Assembly (NCBI GenBank): GCA_014799595.1
Contig: JAAVHR010000016.1
Coordinates: 8,756-51,837, forward strand
Source of the DNA: Clostridiales bacterium
GTDB lineage: Bacteria > Bacillota > Clostridia > Lachnospirales > Lachnospiraceae
Direction: 5' to 3'
DNA: 43,082 bases
Each line of letters opens with the position of its first letter. Position 1 is the first letter of the stretch. Shown here one piece after another: positions 6,992 through 15,447 of this stretch. The position numbers and the translations under genes were made by a program. The notes under the pieces are model-generated. The model searched no databases and had not been told where the DNA came from. It saw only the letters and a program-made list of their open reading frames with translations.

Positions 6992-9362
6992 TCTTCTTTA
7001 CCTCCTTTGTGAGGGAAATTACTGGAACATAAATATCTCCTTCTTCTTTGTTCTTGGCACTCATACGGATTCGTACAATATTTTCTTTCCCTACATATTT
7101 CTCTACATCTGTTACTTCTCCCTCTTGATCCGCTTTAAAAATGACCTCATATTTTTTTGTTTCCCAGTTGTATGCTTCAATCTCGCCTTCGTAAAGTTCT
7201 CCATAATATTGTCCGATACTTTTGTTAATAGAAGGATTCAATAGTTCAGAAAAATAAATTTCTGTTAAACGTTCATTCTCTTCCAATGTATATTCTATCA
7301 CAAGGTCTTCATCTAAATATGCAGTATGATCACCAGAATAATAGGAACCTTTCACAACCACACCTTCTGGCATAATATCTGGAACATAGATCTCTCCATT
7401 ATCTGCTCTATAGCTAATTTTAATTGGGAATTTCACCAAAGAAATACCATAGCTTTTTATTCCCCATCTTTCTTTCACAGTAGCAGCATCAGTATCCATA
7501 TATCCATATACTACATCTTTCTGTTGCCCGTTATCGATATAGTTTTGAAAGACATCATCCAGCGCATCGACATATCTGGCTTCCTCTAAAGACCATTTTT
7601 GTTTATCTGAATTTACCCCCAAAATCTTATAATAATTGCTTTGTTGTCCATAACTATATGTATAAAGAGTAAAAGGTTTTTTGTTGGTTATTTCTACCTT
7701 TTCCCCAGGTTTAATTGTACCCAATTTGTATAGTTTTTGTTCTGTCCAAAGAACTGCATTTTTTATGGTAAATCCTGTTTCATTGATAAAGGTTCCACTG
7801 AGGGTTGCATTTAGATAATGCATATCACTTTGATAATTTCCATCTAGGGTTTCTTCACTCTCTGACACTAATTTCGCTGTTTCAAATGCCTGATTATTCT
7901 TTAATGCAATTATTTTTTTATTATCTTTAGTTATAAATCCGATATTATAATCATCATATCCCTCATTATCATAATCATCATAATAGCTAAAAGCAGATTT
8001 TGCATATACTTGTGTTTTCTCTGGCACTGCAATTTCATAATCAGCATTGTTTGATGATGCAACATCCATATAAGTTATATTTTTTACATTAGAATTGCCT
8101 TCCTCCTGAAATTCCATTACTTGTGTATAATTCATATAAGTTCCACTTATACGGGTTTTGGATCCTATAGCAATAATCACACCAGCAAATATTACACCTA
8201 TTATTGGCACCACTGCCCATGTCCATTCCAATTTATCTTTTTTCTTTAAAACCAAAAATACACCTATAGTAATAAGAATAATGTATATGCATAACACAAT
8301 TGCAAAGTTTTTAATAGATGGTATCTCATTTGCACCTTTCAGAATAGAATCTGCCCCAAAACCATAATAGGAATAACTATAATTATCTGTCCCATTTTCC
8401 AACCGTTCCTGCAATACTGTACTATACTGTCTCTTTATTGCATTTATATATTCATAACCTTTTTTACTCCATGCAGATTTATCTATCCCCAGATTTTTAT
8501 TTGCCACACAAATTACTCCAAGTCCTTTTTCTACTTTATGTAATACAATATCATCTATGATATCATCTATTATCTTTTCTCCTTGAAAAGAAATATCTGC
8601 AATTCCTTGTTCTGCATTACCAATTCTGCCAGTTAAATAATCATCTTGGAACATCCCAAGAGTCCGATTCACCTGTTCACCTGTTCCAACAATTAAAGTA
8701 CCACCATGTTCTACCCACTCTTTTATTGCCTCATACTGCTCTTTTTCTAAATCTCCTGTATTAAAATTGTTGATAAGCAATACATCCATTACATTCATTC
8801 CAAAAGAAGAAATATCTTCTTTGCTTAGATATGCCACCTTTTCACGATCCCAGTAGCCTAACTCCTGTTTTTCGTCAGATAAAATTCCAATCAAACACTG
8901 TTCTTCTGTAAGTATGGATACTTTTACTTTCTTTTTGGCTAAAATATTTTCCTTCTTATCTGTAATATGTACCATAATACGATTGCTATTGTTAGTCCAT
9001 CTCATTTCCTGGCTAACTGTTTTTGTTTCCCCGGCTGCCAGTACTAAATCTGTCTGGTACATTATATTTTTCCCATAATCTTCATTTATCATGATAACCT
9101 GTATATATCCGGTAAAATCTTCTTCATTATTTGTAACTGTGGTTACCAGCTCCATATTCTCATTACGTCTTACATAATTGCCCATTCTGGCTTTGCTATC
9201 CACAACAAATCTTTCTTTTTTCTCTTTGGTGTTTTTATCTCCTGTTTCAGCCTGTGCCACTGTATTCATAAGACACAAATTCAAAATCCCAATCATACTA
9301 ACAATCATAAATGCATATAAGAAAATAATATGTTTTATACTAACACTTTTTTTCCCTTTCAT
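6984..9362 (-). CDS. Large secreted/membrane protein with GATase-like ectodomain (paralog of 11436-13739)
   Basis: The product has 792 residues. A signal peptide ends near residue 39 (TVAQAETG). An extracellular beta-rich segment (about 55-150) precedes an alpha/beta region (about 155-235) with LLINNF... YEAIKEWVEHGGTLIVGTG, which resembles the glutamine-amidotransferase-like fold of DUF4350-type proteins. Two membrane helices lie at 352-372 and 380-400. A C-terminal part of about 390 residues, probably outside, ends with beta-rich repeats. It shares order and many motifs with the 767-residue protein in the same block: ALSNYV/RMGNYV, EEGGDLVIGTG/EHGGTLIVGTG, FILKKRDKLEKTW/FLVLKKKDKLEWTW. No enzymatic residues are recognised. 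It likely works with the ABC pair, but its function is unknown. Confidence 0.85.
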   Translation of the reverse strand: MKGKKSVSIKHIIFLYAFMIVSMIGILNLCLMNTVAQAETGDKNTKEKKERFVVDSKARMGNYVRRNENMELVTTVTNNEEDFTGYIQVIMINEDYGKNIMYQTDLVLAAGETKTVSQEMRWTNNSNRIMVHITDKKENILAKKKVKVSILTEEQCLIGILSDEKQELGYWDREKVAYLSKEDISSFGMNVMDVLLINNFNTGDLEKEQYEAIKEWVEHGGTLIVGTGEQVNRTLGMFQDDYLTGRIGNAEQGIADISFQGEKIIDDIIDDIVLHKVEKGLGVICVANKNLGIDKSAWSKKGYEYINAIKRQYSTVLQERLENGTDNYSYSYYGFGADSILKGANEIPSIKNFAIVLCIYIILITIGVFLVLKKKDKLEWTWAVVPIIGVIFAGVIIAIGSKTRISGTYMNYTQVMEFQEEGNSNVKNITYMDVASSNNADYEIAVPEKTQVYAKSAFSYYDDYDNEGYDDYNIGFITKDNKKIIALKNNQAFETAKLVSESEETLDGNYQSDMHYLNATLSGTFINETGFTIKNAVLWTEQKLYKLGTIKPGEKVEITNKKPFTLYTYSYGQQSNYYKILGVNSDKQKWSLEEARYVDALDDVFQNYIDNGQQKDVVYGYMDTDAATVKERWGIKSYGISLVKFPIKISYRADNGEIYVPDIMPEGVVVKGSYYSGDHTAYLDEDLVIEYTLEENERLTEIYFSELLNPSINKSIGQYYGELYEGEIEAYNWETKKYEVIFKADQEGEVTDVEKYVGKENIVRIRMSAKNKEEGDIYVPVISLTKEVKKNG

Positions 9363-9381
9363 AATTTCTTTTCCTTTCTAT

Positions 9382-10644
9382 TTATATTTTTTCTGTTAGT
9401 TCTCCTATTGGCAAGGTAATAGAAAATACAGTTCCTTTATAATCACTGGATACACTAATTTGTCCATGATGAAGAAGAATTACCTTCTTTGCAATGGCAA
9501 GTCCCAGACCAGTTCCTCCAGTTTCTAGTGAACGGGAATTCTCCACCCTGAAAAACTTATCAAAAATATGTCCCAAATCTTCCTCTGAAATAATCTCTCC
9601 AAAATTGGTCAAAGTCAGATAAATGTTTTCTTCATCCTCTTTTAAACAGACTCTTATCACTTTTCCATCTTTTCCATACTTGACTGCATTGCTAAACAAA
9701 TTGGCAATTCCCCTTGCCAGCAAGTCCGGATCTGCCATAAGCCGTCCTTGTACCAATTCGTCTTGCACAATACATTCTAATTTAGCCTCTTCAAAACTAG
9801 GGTAAAATTCCTCCACCATTTGCTGCATAAACTTTTTAAAATTCAAGTTGTGCTTATTTATTTGTACCTTCTCTGCTCCCACTTTGGTAAACTCAAATAA
9901 ATCGTTAATAAGTTTTTCCAAGCGTTTTGATTTATCATAAGCAATAGTGACATACTTTTCTCTATCTTCATTTGTCAATTCATTTTTTCTTTTTACTAAA
10001 TCAAGATAACCAATAACAGAAGTCAAAGGTGTCCGTAAATCGTGTGCCACATTGGTAATCAAATCACTTTTTTCTTTCTCATACTCCCGTTCATTCTCAA
10101 TCAATGTCTGTATTTCCCTTGTCATATTGTTTATCTTTTCTGCAATATTAGCAATTTCATCTTCTCCTATAACTCTCACGGACTTGCGGAAATCTCCTTT
10201 TGCGATCTCATCAATTCCATTAGATATTTCTGCCAGATAATCTGATGTTTTATGGGTAAACATGTGAAAATATGTCAAAAAGATTCCTATATAAATCAAA
10301 ATGGCAATCGTAATTAATAGGTAAAGAAATCTTTGTATCTTCTCAATATGAGCAAGAAATCTTTTTCTGGAACCATTCGCTACAATCACTTCATTTGCAA
10401 TCTTGTCTTTTGGTCTATACTCTGGCTTTTTGTCTTCTTCTGTATCTTTTTCTTCCAAAACCTCTTCTGTCACTGTCTTCTCCACCATCTCCTGTGTAGA
10501 AACCTTCAATCTATCCTTAGTAAAAAGATCAACTGCAAAAAAAATTCCTGTAATCAATACAACTTCTGTTACCAATGCTAAAATTAAGCTTAACAGGCTG
10601 TAAAGCATTATTTTAAACCGAAAACTTCTCCAAAAATTATTCAT
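9382..10644 (-). CDS. VanS-like sensor histidine kinase
   Basis: The 420-residue kinase has TM1 near 12-38, an extracellular loop of about 65 residues rich in Glu and Lys (EEVLEEKDTEEDKKPEYRPKDK), TM2 near 106-128 and HAMP. The HisKA domain has the phospho-accepting His201 in NVAHDLRTPLTSVIGY. The HATPase_c domain shows the N box (NLFSNAVKYG) and G boxes (GGTGLGLAIAKK). The track start is 15 codons upstream; ATG 10644 overlaps the regulator stop by 8 bases, a typical coupled arrangement. It should phosphorylate the regulator encoded just upstream. The acidic/basic loop may sense a cationic ligand or envelope state; that is inference. Confidence 0.92.
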   Translation of the reverse strand: MNNFWRSFRFKIMLYSLLSLILALVTEVVLITGIFFAVDLFTKDRLKVSTQEMVEKTVTEEVLEEKDTEEDKKPEYRPKDKIANEVIVANGSRKRFLAHIEKIQRFLYLLITIAILIYIGIFLTYFHMFTHKTSDYLAEISNGIDEIAKGDFRKSVRVIGEDEIANIAEKINNMTREIQTLIENEREYEKEKSDLITNVAHDLRTPLTSVIGYLDLVKRKNELTNEDREKYVTIAYDKSKRLEKLINDLFEFTKVGAEKVQINKHNLNFKKFMQQMVEEFYPSFEEAKLECIVQDELVQGRLMADPDLLARGIANLFSNAVKYGKDGKVIRVCLKEDEENIYLTLTNFGEIISEEDLGHIFDKFFRVENSRSLETGGTGLGLAIAKKVILLHHGQISVSSDYKGTVFSITLPIGELTEKI

Positions 10645-11332
10645 CGATTTTATATCCCACTCCCCATACTGTTTTGATAATCTTGGCATTTCGAGGGTTT
10701 ATCTCTATTTTTTCCCTTAAACGTCTGATATGTACCATAACTGTATTATTCGCCTCATACATCTTCTCGTTCCACACCTGTTCAAAAATCTCATCTGTGC
10801 TATACACTTTCCCTGGATGGGAGGCAAGCAATGTGACTATTTTAAACTCAATTGGTGTGAGTTTTACCTCTTTTTCATTGGCAATCACTTTATGGTTTAT
10901 CGTATCAATACGTAAATTACTTACCACAATCTCTTTTGCCTGCCGTTCTTGTGGCACATTAAAGGTGGTATATCTTCTTAATTGGGATTTTACCCTTGCC
11001 ATAAGTTCTAGTGGATTAAAAGGCTTAATTACATAGTCATCTGCACCATTACTAAGTCCTACAATTTTATCCAAATCTGTAGACTTTGCACTAAGCATAA
11101 TGATAGGAAGATTACTCTTCTCCCGAACCATATTACACATTGTTAGTCCATCCACTTCCGGCATCATAATATCTAAAATCATCAAATCAATCTGTTGTCT
11201 TTCAAATATTTCCATGCCTTCTTTTGCACTATTTGCTTTGTATACCTGATAACCATCGCTGACCAGATGAATTTCTACTAAATCTGCAATTTCTTTATCA
11301 TCATCTACTACTAGAATACTTGCTCCTGGCAT
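10637..11332 (-). CDS. OmpR/VanR-family response regulator
   Basis: The 231-residue protein has a receiver domain with acidic pocket DDD (10-12), phospho-acceptor Asp54 in LMILDIMMPEVDG and the conserved Lys in PIIMLSAKS. A C-terminal winged helix (about 130-230) ends RRLREKIEINPRNAKIIKTVWGVGYKI. It is a DNA-binding transcription factor of the OmpR class. The ribosome binding site is AAAGGGGAG. Its promoter and that of the 767-residue gene upstream carry identical tandem TGTAAG boxes 11 bases apart, the spacing expected for a dimer of this class, so it probably activates itself and the whole block. Confidence 0.95.
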   Translation of the reverse strand: MPGASILVVDDDKEIADLVEIHLVSDGYQVYKANSAKEGMEIFERQQIDLMILDIMMPEVDGLTMCNMVREKSNLPIIMLSAKSTDLDKIVGLSNGADDYVIKPFNPLELMARVKSQLRRYTTFNVPQERQAKEIVVSNLRIDTINHKVIANEKEVKLTPIEFKIVTLLASHPGKVYSTDEIFEQVWNEKMYEANNTVMVHIRRLREKIEINPRNAKIIKTVWGVGYKIDE

Positions 11333-11375
11333 CTTATCTCCCCTTTCTTATAGTCCGATATATCTTCTATATCCT

Positions 11376-11415
11376 ACCATAGATTTTGAGAAAAAATCCT
11401 TACAAAAAACTTACA
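11376..11415 (-). promoter_or_regulatory. Regulator-controlled promoter with tandem TGTAAG boxes (RR gene)
   Basis: On the minus strand two TGTAAG boxes (11415-11410 and 11404-11399) are exactly 11 bases apart. Their downstream copy takes the -35 place, 17 bases before -10 TATGGT (11381-11376). The same layout occurs at 13780-13819. It is the expected form of an OmpR-class activated promoter. Confidence 0.75.
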
Positions 11416-11435
11416 ATATTTTAAACTTTATATTA

Positions 11436-13739
11436 CTATTCAGCCTTTTTTACAGATAATGATATCACTGGAAGGTACTCCCATTCTTCCTCATCATTTG
11501 TTCTTTTGTTGGTTTTAAACCGGATTTTTAATATATTCTCTTTATTTACATAATTCTCGGTTTTTCTTATGCTTTTTTCCTTACCACTTTCAAAAACCAT
11601 CTCATATTTCCCTGTCTTATAATTATAAAGCAAAACTTCACCATCAAAAACAGCTTCTTCTTTCTGATCCATAGAAGGATTGCCATCTTTCAAATAATAA
11701 ATTCCTGTTAAAGTATCTCCCTGTTTTAGGGTGTATTCCATATCCACGCTTCGTGTCTTAGAATAATTAAAAGTATAATCCGAGTCTATTACACCATCTA
11801 CATCCTTAGCTGCTACAAGAAGATTTGGCACAAATTCATCACTTTTATAAGTATAATCTATCTCTACAGGCATCCTGCAGGTGGTAATTCCATCACAGTC
11901 AATGCCCCACTCCCCATTCATTTTTTCCCTGTCTTCTTTTAAATCAATGCAAGAGAAAACCCCTTCATTCCCTTCAAACAATCCATCATAGAATATAGTT
12001 TGATAACGTATAGCTTCTACTGTCATTTTTTTTTCATCTTTTGTACCAAACAATCTCTCTGAAAATGCATCCCTATTATCTGTTGATATTAGAGTATTTT
12101 TATTAATTTCTTTTGTTTCCCCATCTTTTATAGTACCTAGTATATGGCATTCGTTTTCTGTTATCAAAACAGCATATTTGAGAGTATATCCCGTATGGTT
12201 TGTAAAAGTTCCCTGACAATGGAATTGTTCACTATTAATCTTGCTTTCATAACCTTTTCCCATCTTACGGTTTTGTTCAGATATAAGGAGATTTTTCTCA
12301 AAAGCTGATACATATTTTACAGATACATACTGGTTCTTCTCTCCTTCATAAAAACCAAGCTTATAGTTATCAGAGGAAGTTGTCTGTTCTGAATCAACAT
12401 CTCCCTCTTCTGAATATACGGTTCTTCCTTCTGGTATTGCTAATGTATAATTTTGATTATTGGCAGAACTAATCTGTAAAATATTTTTTTCCTTGGGATT
12501 CGTATCACTCTCATCAGAAAAACGAATCTCTCCCCGATACATGATAAATGGTCCTGCAATTCGTGTATTACTTGCCATTATATATACCACTATAATAAAG
12601 ATAAAAGCCAATACCGGAACCGCCATCCATGTTTTTTCCAGTTTATCCCTTTTCTTTAAAATAAAATAAACACCAAAAGAAACACATATAATATAAATTA
12701 AAAAAACGATACCATAAAGAAATATATTGGGAAGATTGCTGGCATCCTTTGCTTGTAATTCATCACCTACATATAGACCATTCTCATTTCCTGTATTCGG
12801 AAATTCTGTTATTCCAAATTGTTGGTTGAGCTGGTAATCTATATACCTTTTTCCTTTTTCTTTCTTTTCATTGTTAGCAACTGCCAAATTTACATCATAT
12901 ACCCAGATACTTCCTTTTCCTGCTGAAATACTGTGTATATTGTAATTTCCTTTTTTATCTTCATAAATGGTCTCTCCTTCAAAGGATAACTTGGCTCTAT
13001 TATCACTTGAAAATTCTCCTATTTTCCCTTTCAAAAAATCATCCTGAAATATTCCAAGGGTATCACTAGCATTTTTCCCTGTTCCTATAACTAAGTCTCC
13101 ACCTTCTTCTACCCATGTCTTTAAAGTCTTGTATTGTTCCTTGCTAAGCTTTGCTGTCTGAAAATCATTGATATAAATCCGATCTAAGGCATCTATTTCC
13201 TCTGCAGTCTCTGGCATATTCTTCTTATCTAACCAGGTTACATTTGTATAATTCTGTAAATATCCCATATCTGGTTTATTTTCTGTAAGCACACCTGTCA
13301 AATACTCATAACTGCCTGATAAATTTACTTTTATCCGTACCTTCTTAAGTACTTTTTCATCTTCATCTGTAATACGCACTAATATATTCTTATAACCACT
13401 TTGCATACGAAAAGGGATCTCTATGTTTTTTGTTTCTCCTTTTCCAATAGAAAACTCTTTCTGCTTCATAGTATTATAATTATTTACCACAGTAATGATT
13501 TGAATCAGTCCATTAAAATTCTCACCATGATTGGTAATCGTTACTTTCATCTGACTGTTTCTGCCTACTTTTACATAGTTGCTAAGTGCAGTTTCTGCCT
13601 CTATATCAAACTGATTATTTTCTTTTTTCTCTCCTGTTTCTGCTTTTATCATACCTTCTTGACGGAAAATTCCTAACAGACATAATACTATACAAAACAG
13701 AAGAAGAATCTTTTTCCATAAATTCTTTTTCATGTTCAT
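11436..13739 (-). CDS. Large secreted/membrane protein, paralog of 6984-9362
   Basis: The product has 767 residues from the start chosen here. The track start lies on the ribosome binding site itself (ATGGAGGATGG), whereas ATG 13739 sits 5 bases after GGAGG. A signal peptide (KKILLLFCIVLCLLGIF...AETG) is followed by a beta-rich ectodomain, an alpha/beta region ending TWVEEGGDLVIGTG, two membrane helices near 340-395 around FILKKRDKLEKTW, and a C-terminal beta-rich part of about 370 residues. It matches the 792-residue protein along its whole length but is clearly diverged. It is the first gene under the tandem-box promoter at 13780-13819. About 100 bases and a second such promoter separate it from the regulator gene. 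Function unknown. Confidence 0.85.
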   Translation of the reverse strand: MNMKKNLWKKILLLFCIVLCLLGIFRQEGMIKAETGEKKENNQFDIEAETALSNYVKVGRNSQMKVTITNHGENFNGLIQIITVVNNYNTMKQKEFSIGKGETKNIEIPFRMQSGYKNILVRITDEDEKVLKKVRIKVNLSGSYEYLTGVLTENKPDMGYLQNYTNVTWLDKKNMPETAEEIDALDRIYINDFQTAKLSKEQYKTLKTWVEEGGDLVIGTGKNASDTLGIFQDDFLKGKIGEFSSDNRAKLSFEGETIYEDKKGNYNIHSISAGKGSIWVYDVNLAVANNEKKEKGKRYIDYQLNQQFGITEFPNTGNENGLYVGDELQAKDASNLPNIFLYGIVFLIYIICVSFGVYFILKKRDKLEKTWMAVPVLAFIFIIVVYIMASNTRIAGPFIMYRGEIRFSDESDTNPKEKNILQISSANNQNYTLAIPEGRTVYSEEGDVDSEQTTSSDNYKLGFYEGEKNQYVSVKYVSAFEKNLLISEQNRKMGKGYESKINSEQFHCQGTFTNHTGYTLKYAVLITENECHILGTIKDGETKEINKNTLISTDNRDAFSERLFGTKDEKKMTVEAIRYQTIFYDGLFEGNEGVFSCIDLKEDREKMNGEWGIDCDGITTCRMPVEIDYTYKSDEFVPNLLVAAKDVDGVIDSDYTFNYSKTRSVDMEYTLKQGDTLTGIYYLKDGNPSMDQKEEAVFDGEVLLYNYKTGKYEMVFESGKEKSIRKTENYVNKENILKIRFKTNKRTNDEEEWEYLPVISLSVKKAE

Positions 13740-13779
13740 TCCATCCTCCATTACTCATAATATTCATTTGTTTTATCCT

Positions 13780-13819
13780 ACCATATCTTTTTTATGGAAA
13801 TCCTTACAGAAAACTTACA
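13780..13819 (-). promoter_or_regulatory. Regulator-controlled promoter with tandem TGTAAG boxes (767-residue gene)
   Basis: TGTAAG boxes at 13819-13814 and 13808-13803 are 11 bases apart, and -10 TATGGT (13785-13780) follows after 17 bases. The similarity to the promoter at 11376-11415 extends between and around the boxes, while the rest of the two intergenic regions differs. Confidence 0.75.
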
Positions 13820-13848
13820 ATTTGTGACTTTTTTTATAAGTAGACAAA

Positions 13849-13897
13849 AAGAACTTCCTAATAGACGAAAATATATACAGTCTATTAAGAAGTTCTT
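13849..13897 (-). terminator. Terminator of the 107-residue gene
   Basis: Arms AAGAACTTCCTAATAGAC and GTCTATTAAGAAGTTCTT (one G-T pair) form an 18-bp stem followed on the minus strand by TTTTTG. It separates this gene from the tandem-box promoter downstream. Confidence 0.85.
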
Positions 13898-13908
13898 CCC
13901 AAGTGCAT

Positions 13909-14232
13909 TTATCCTTTTGTCATACCTACAAAATACAATACCAAAACACATATAAATAATATACTATTTTCAATTAATCCAACAATTGGTCTGGTATTTT
14001 GGGCATCTGGATCACGAAGTCCCTTAATTGCCATTACAATGGCTCCTATGATTACAAAAAATAATAAAAATCCTAACACCCCTATCCAAAGACCTGCTTC
14101 TCCTTCTGCCATATATGCCATTAAAAATAACAACACATATCCCATAACAACTCCAAACCCCATCAAGATGGAAATTAATCCTGGAATAGATTTGTATTGT
14201 TCAATAGATGCATATTCATTTTTTCTTCCCAT
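13909..14232 (-). CDS. Small hydrophobic protein with three membrane segments
   Basis: The 107-residue protein has three predicted membrane helices, at about 15-40, 47-69 and 85-105, with a short charged N-terminus (MGRKNEYASIEQYKSIPG) and the loop GLRDPDAQNTRP. A good AAGGAG site precedes ATG 14232. It may share the promoter of the VanZ-like gene upstream, although a 200-bp mini-element lies between them. I do not recognise a function. It resembles small uncharacterised membrane proteins common in Lachnospiraceae. Confidence 0.75.
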   Translation of the reverse strand: MGRKNEYASIEQYKSIPGLISILMGFGVVMGYVLLFLMAYMAEGEAGLWIGVLGFLLFFVIIGAIVMAIKGLRDPDAQNTRPIVGLIENSILFICVLVLYFVGMTKG

Positions 14233-14255
14233 ATTTCTTCTCCTTTTCTTTATCC

Positions 14256-14455
14256 GTAACTGTTCAGAACCATGAACAGTTACGTTTATCTTTAATTATT
14301 CACACAAGTCACCTGTCTGATCGTAACAGTTCAGCCGAGGGCTGCTCTGTTACGGAATGGGGCAAGCTTCGCATATAAATTGCCCCATTCCCCTCCTGTT
14401 TTATTCTTTTATACGGTCTGCACAGCGGAGTGTGCAGACCTACCTGAACTGTTAC
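14256..14455. mobile_element. 200-bp composite GTAAC-ended element, copy B
   Basis: It begins with the 28-bp palindrome (GTAACTGTTCAG...) and ends CTGAACTGTTAC. A second pair of inner ends (GTAACAGTTCAGCC ... CTCTGTTAC) suggests one element nested in another. Two strong hairpins lie inside, GAATGGGGCAA/TTGCCCCATTC and GGTCTGCAC/GTGCAGACC. I see no flanking duplication. It lies 10 bases behind the stop of the VanZ-like gene. Confidence 0.7.
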
Positions 14456-14465
14456 GCCTAATCAT

Positions 14466-14924
14466 CTATAAAAAGTATTTCAATCGTTTCTTTTGTGTAA
14501 GGAAAAATAAATATCCTAACATTCCACCCATTGTATTCATCAACAAATCATCTACATCAAAAGTTCCCACTTGAAAAGATAACTGAATCAATTCTATAAA
14601 CAGGCTAAATTCAAAACTATATAATACCACACAGAAGAAAGTTCTATTCTGCTTGCTTACAATAGGCAATAAAAACCCAAAAGGTGCAAAAGCAAGTACA
14701 TTTCCGAATATATTCACAATGAATCCTTCCCATCCAATAACATCCCTATATTTAATAAAACGCTTAATCTCCTGTAGTGGTATTAAGTTATAATGATATT
14801 CTCCAGTCTCTCCTCTGCCATATCGTTCACTAAAGAACAAAAAATATGCCAAAACCGCCAGATACACTACAAAAATGCCAACAACTACTGGTTTTCCCCA
14901 TTTTTTCACCGTTTTGGCTTTCAT
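14466..14924 (-). CDS. VanZ-like family membrane protein
   Basis: The 152-residue protein has four hydrophobic segments and the VanZ family pattern: NIFGNVLAFAPFGFLLP in the middle, then SLFIELIQLSFQVGTFDVDDLLMNTMGGMLGY. VanZ-like proteins are membrane proteins of uncertain role; the founding member gives modest teicoplanin resistance. The gene has its own sigma-A promoter (14990-15018). A mini-element begins right behind its stop. Confidence 0.88.
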   Translation of the reverse strand: MKAKTVKKWGKPVVVGIFVVYLAVLAYFLFFSERYGRGETGEYHYNLIPLQEIKRFIKYRDVIGWEGFIVNIFGNVLAFAPFGFLLPIVSKQNRTFFCVVLYSFEFSLFIELIQLSFQVGTFDVDDLLMNTMGGMLGYLFFLTQKKRLKYFL

Positions 14925-14989
14925 ACCCCTCTCCGCCTTTCTTACCTACCATTACATTCTATTTTACAATTCCAAAATAGTCTGAACCT

Positions 14990-15018
14990 ATTATATCAAT
15001 TCTCCATTCTCCAGTAAA
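14990..15018 (-). promoter_or_regulatory. Sigma-A promoter of the VanZ-like gene
   Basis: TTTACT and TATAAT are separated by 17 bases on the minus strand. The predicted start near 14983 gives a leader of about 60 nt. Confidence 0.6.
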
Positions 15019-15038
15019 CTAAAAATTATTATTGAACT

Positions 15039-15222
15039 GTTACAGTTCAGCCATGTCATTCATATTTTGCCAGTATACACTAAGGATAAAATTTTTTAAA
15101 ATTGGCTGACAAAATATGAATGTATGGCGTTAAGCATATAAAAGTATATGTACAACTTGCCCTCTGTGAGCAAGCTCCCTCGTGCAAGTTGCACATATAC
15201 TTTTGCATGACTGAACTGTTAC
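15039..15222. mobile_element. 184-bp GTTAC-ended element, copy C1
   Basis: The ends are GTTACAGTTCAGCCATG and CATGACTGAACTGTTAC, imperfect inverted repeats. Inside are two long stems: CATATTTTG/CAAAATATG, and GTATATGTACAACTTG pairing with CAAGTTGCACATATAC. A second copy lies at 21294-21480 in the opposite orientation. No flanking duplication is visible. Confidence 0.8.
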
Positions 15223-15231
15223 TTACAAATT

Positions 15232-15275
15232 AAAAACAACACGCCACAGCCTTATTCTGACTATAGCGTATTGTT
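15232..15275 (-). terminator. Terminator of the pheS-pheT operon
   Basis: On the minus strand a 17-bp stem with several G-T pairs (AACAATACGCTATAGTC / GGCTGTGGCGTGTTGTT) is followed by TTTTT. It lies 170 bases beyond the pheT stop because a 134-bp mini-element sits in between. Confidence 0.75.
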
Positions 15276-15293
15276 TTCTTTTGTATTATGTCT

Positions 15294-15427
15294 GTAACTA
15301 TTCAGGTAGAAACACGCATTTACTGCGTGTTTCGTAAGAAAAATGAAAGTTGATTGTTCTAAGCCCTTCGCCGAAGGCGAATTATTATGGGCTTAGAACG
15401 TAACTGTTCATGGTTCTGAACAGTTAC
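15294..15427. mobile_element. 134-bp GTAAC-ended mini-element, copy A2
   Basis: It begins GTAACTATTCAGG and ends with a 28-bp palindrome closing CTGAACAGTTAC. A perfect 8-bp duplication TTATGTCT flanks it (15286-15293 and 15428-15435). It is the reverse-oriented counterpart of 1244-1377, same length and nearly the same sequence. It lies 20 bases behind the pheT stop and in front of the operon terminator. Confidence 0.9.
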
Positions 15428-15447
15428 TTATGTCTTTGGTTTATATC

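Noticed and set aside
10674-11036. 120-residue plus-strand ORF
   Set aside because: It is antisense to the response regulator gene; the long open frame results from low GC and codon structure.
14256-15427. Complete insertion sequence carrying a transposase
   Set aside because: No reading frame of transposase type exists in this or any other element; all are under 210 bp.
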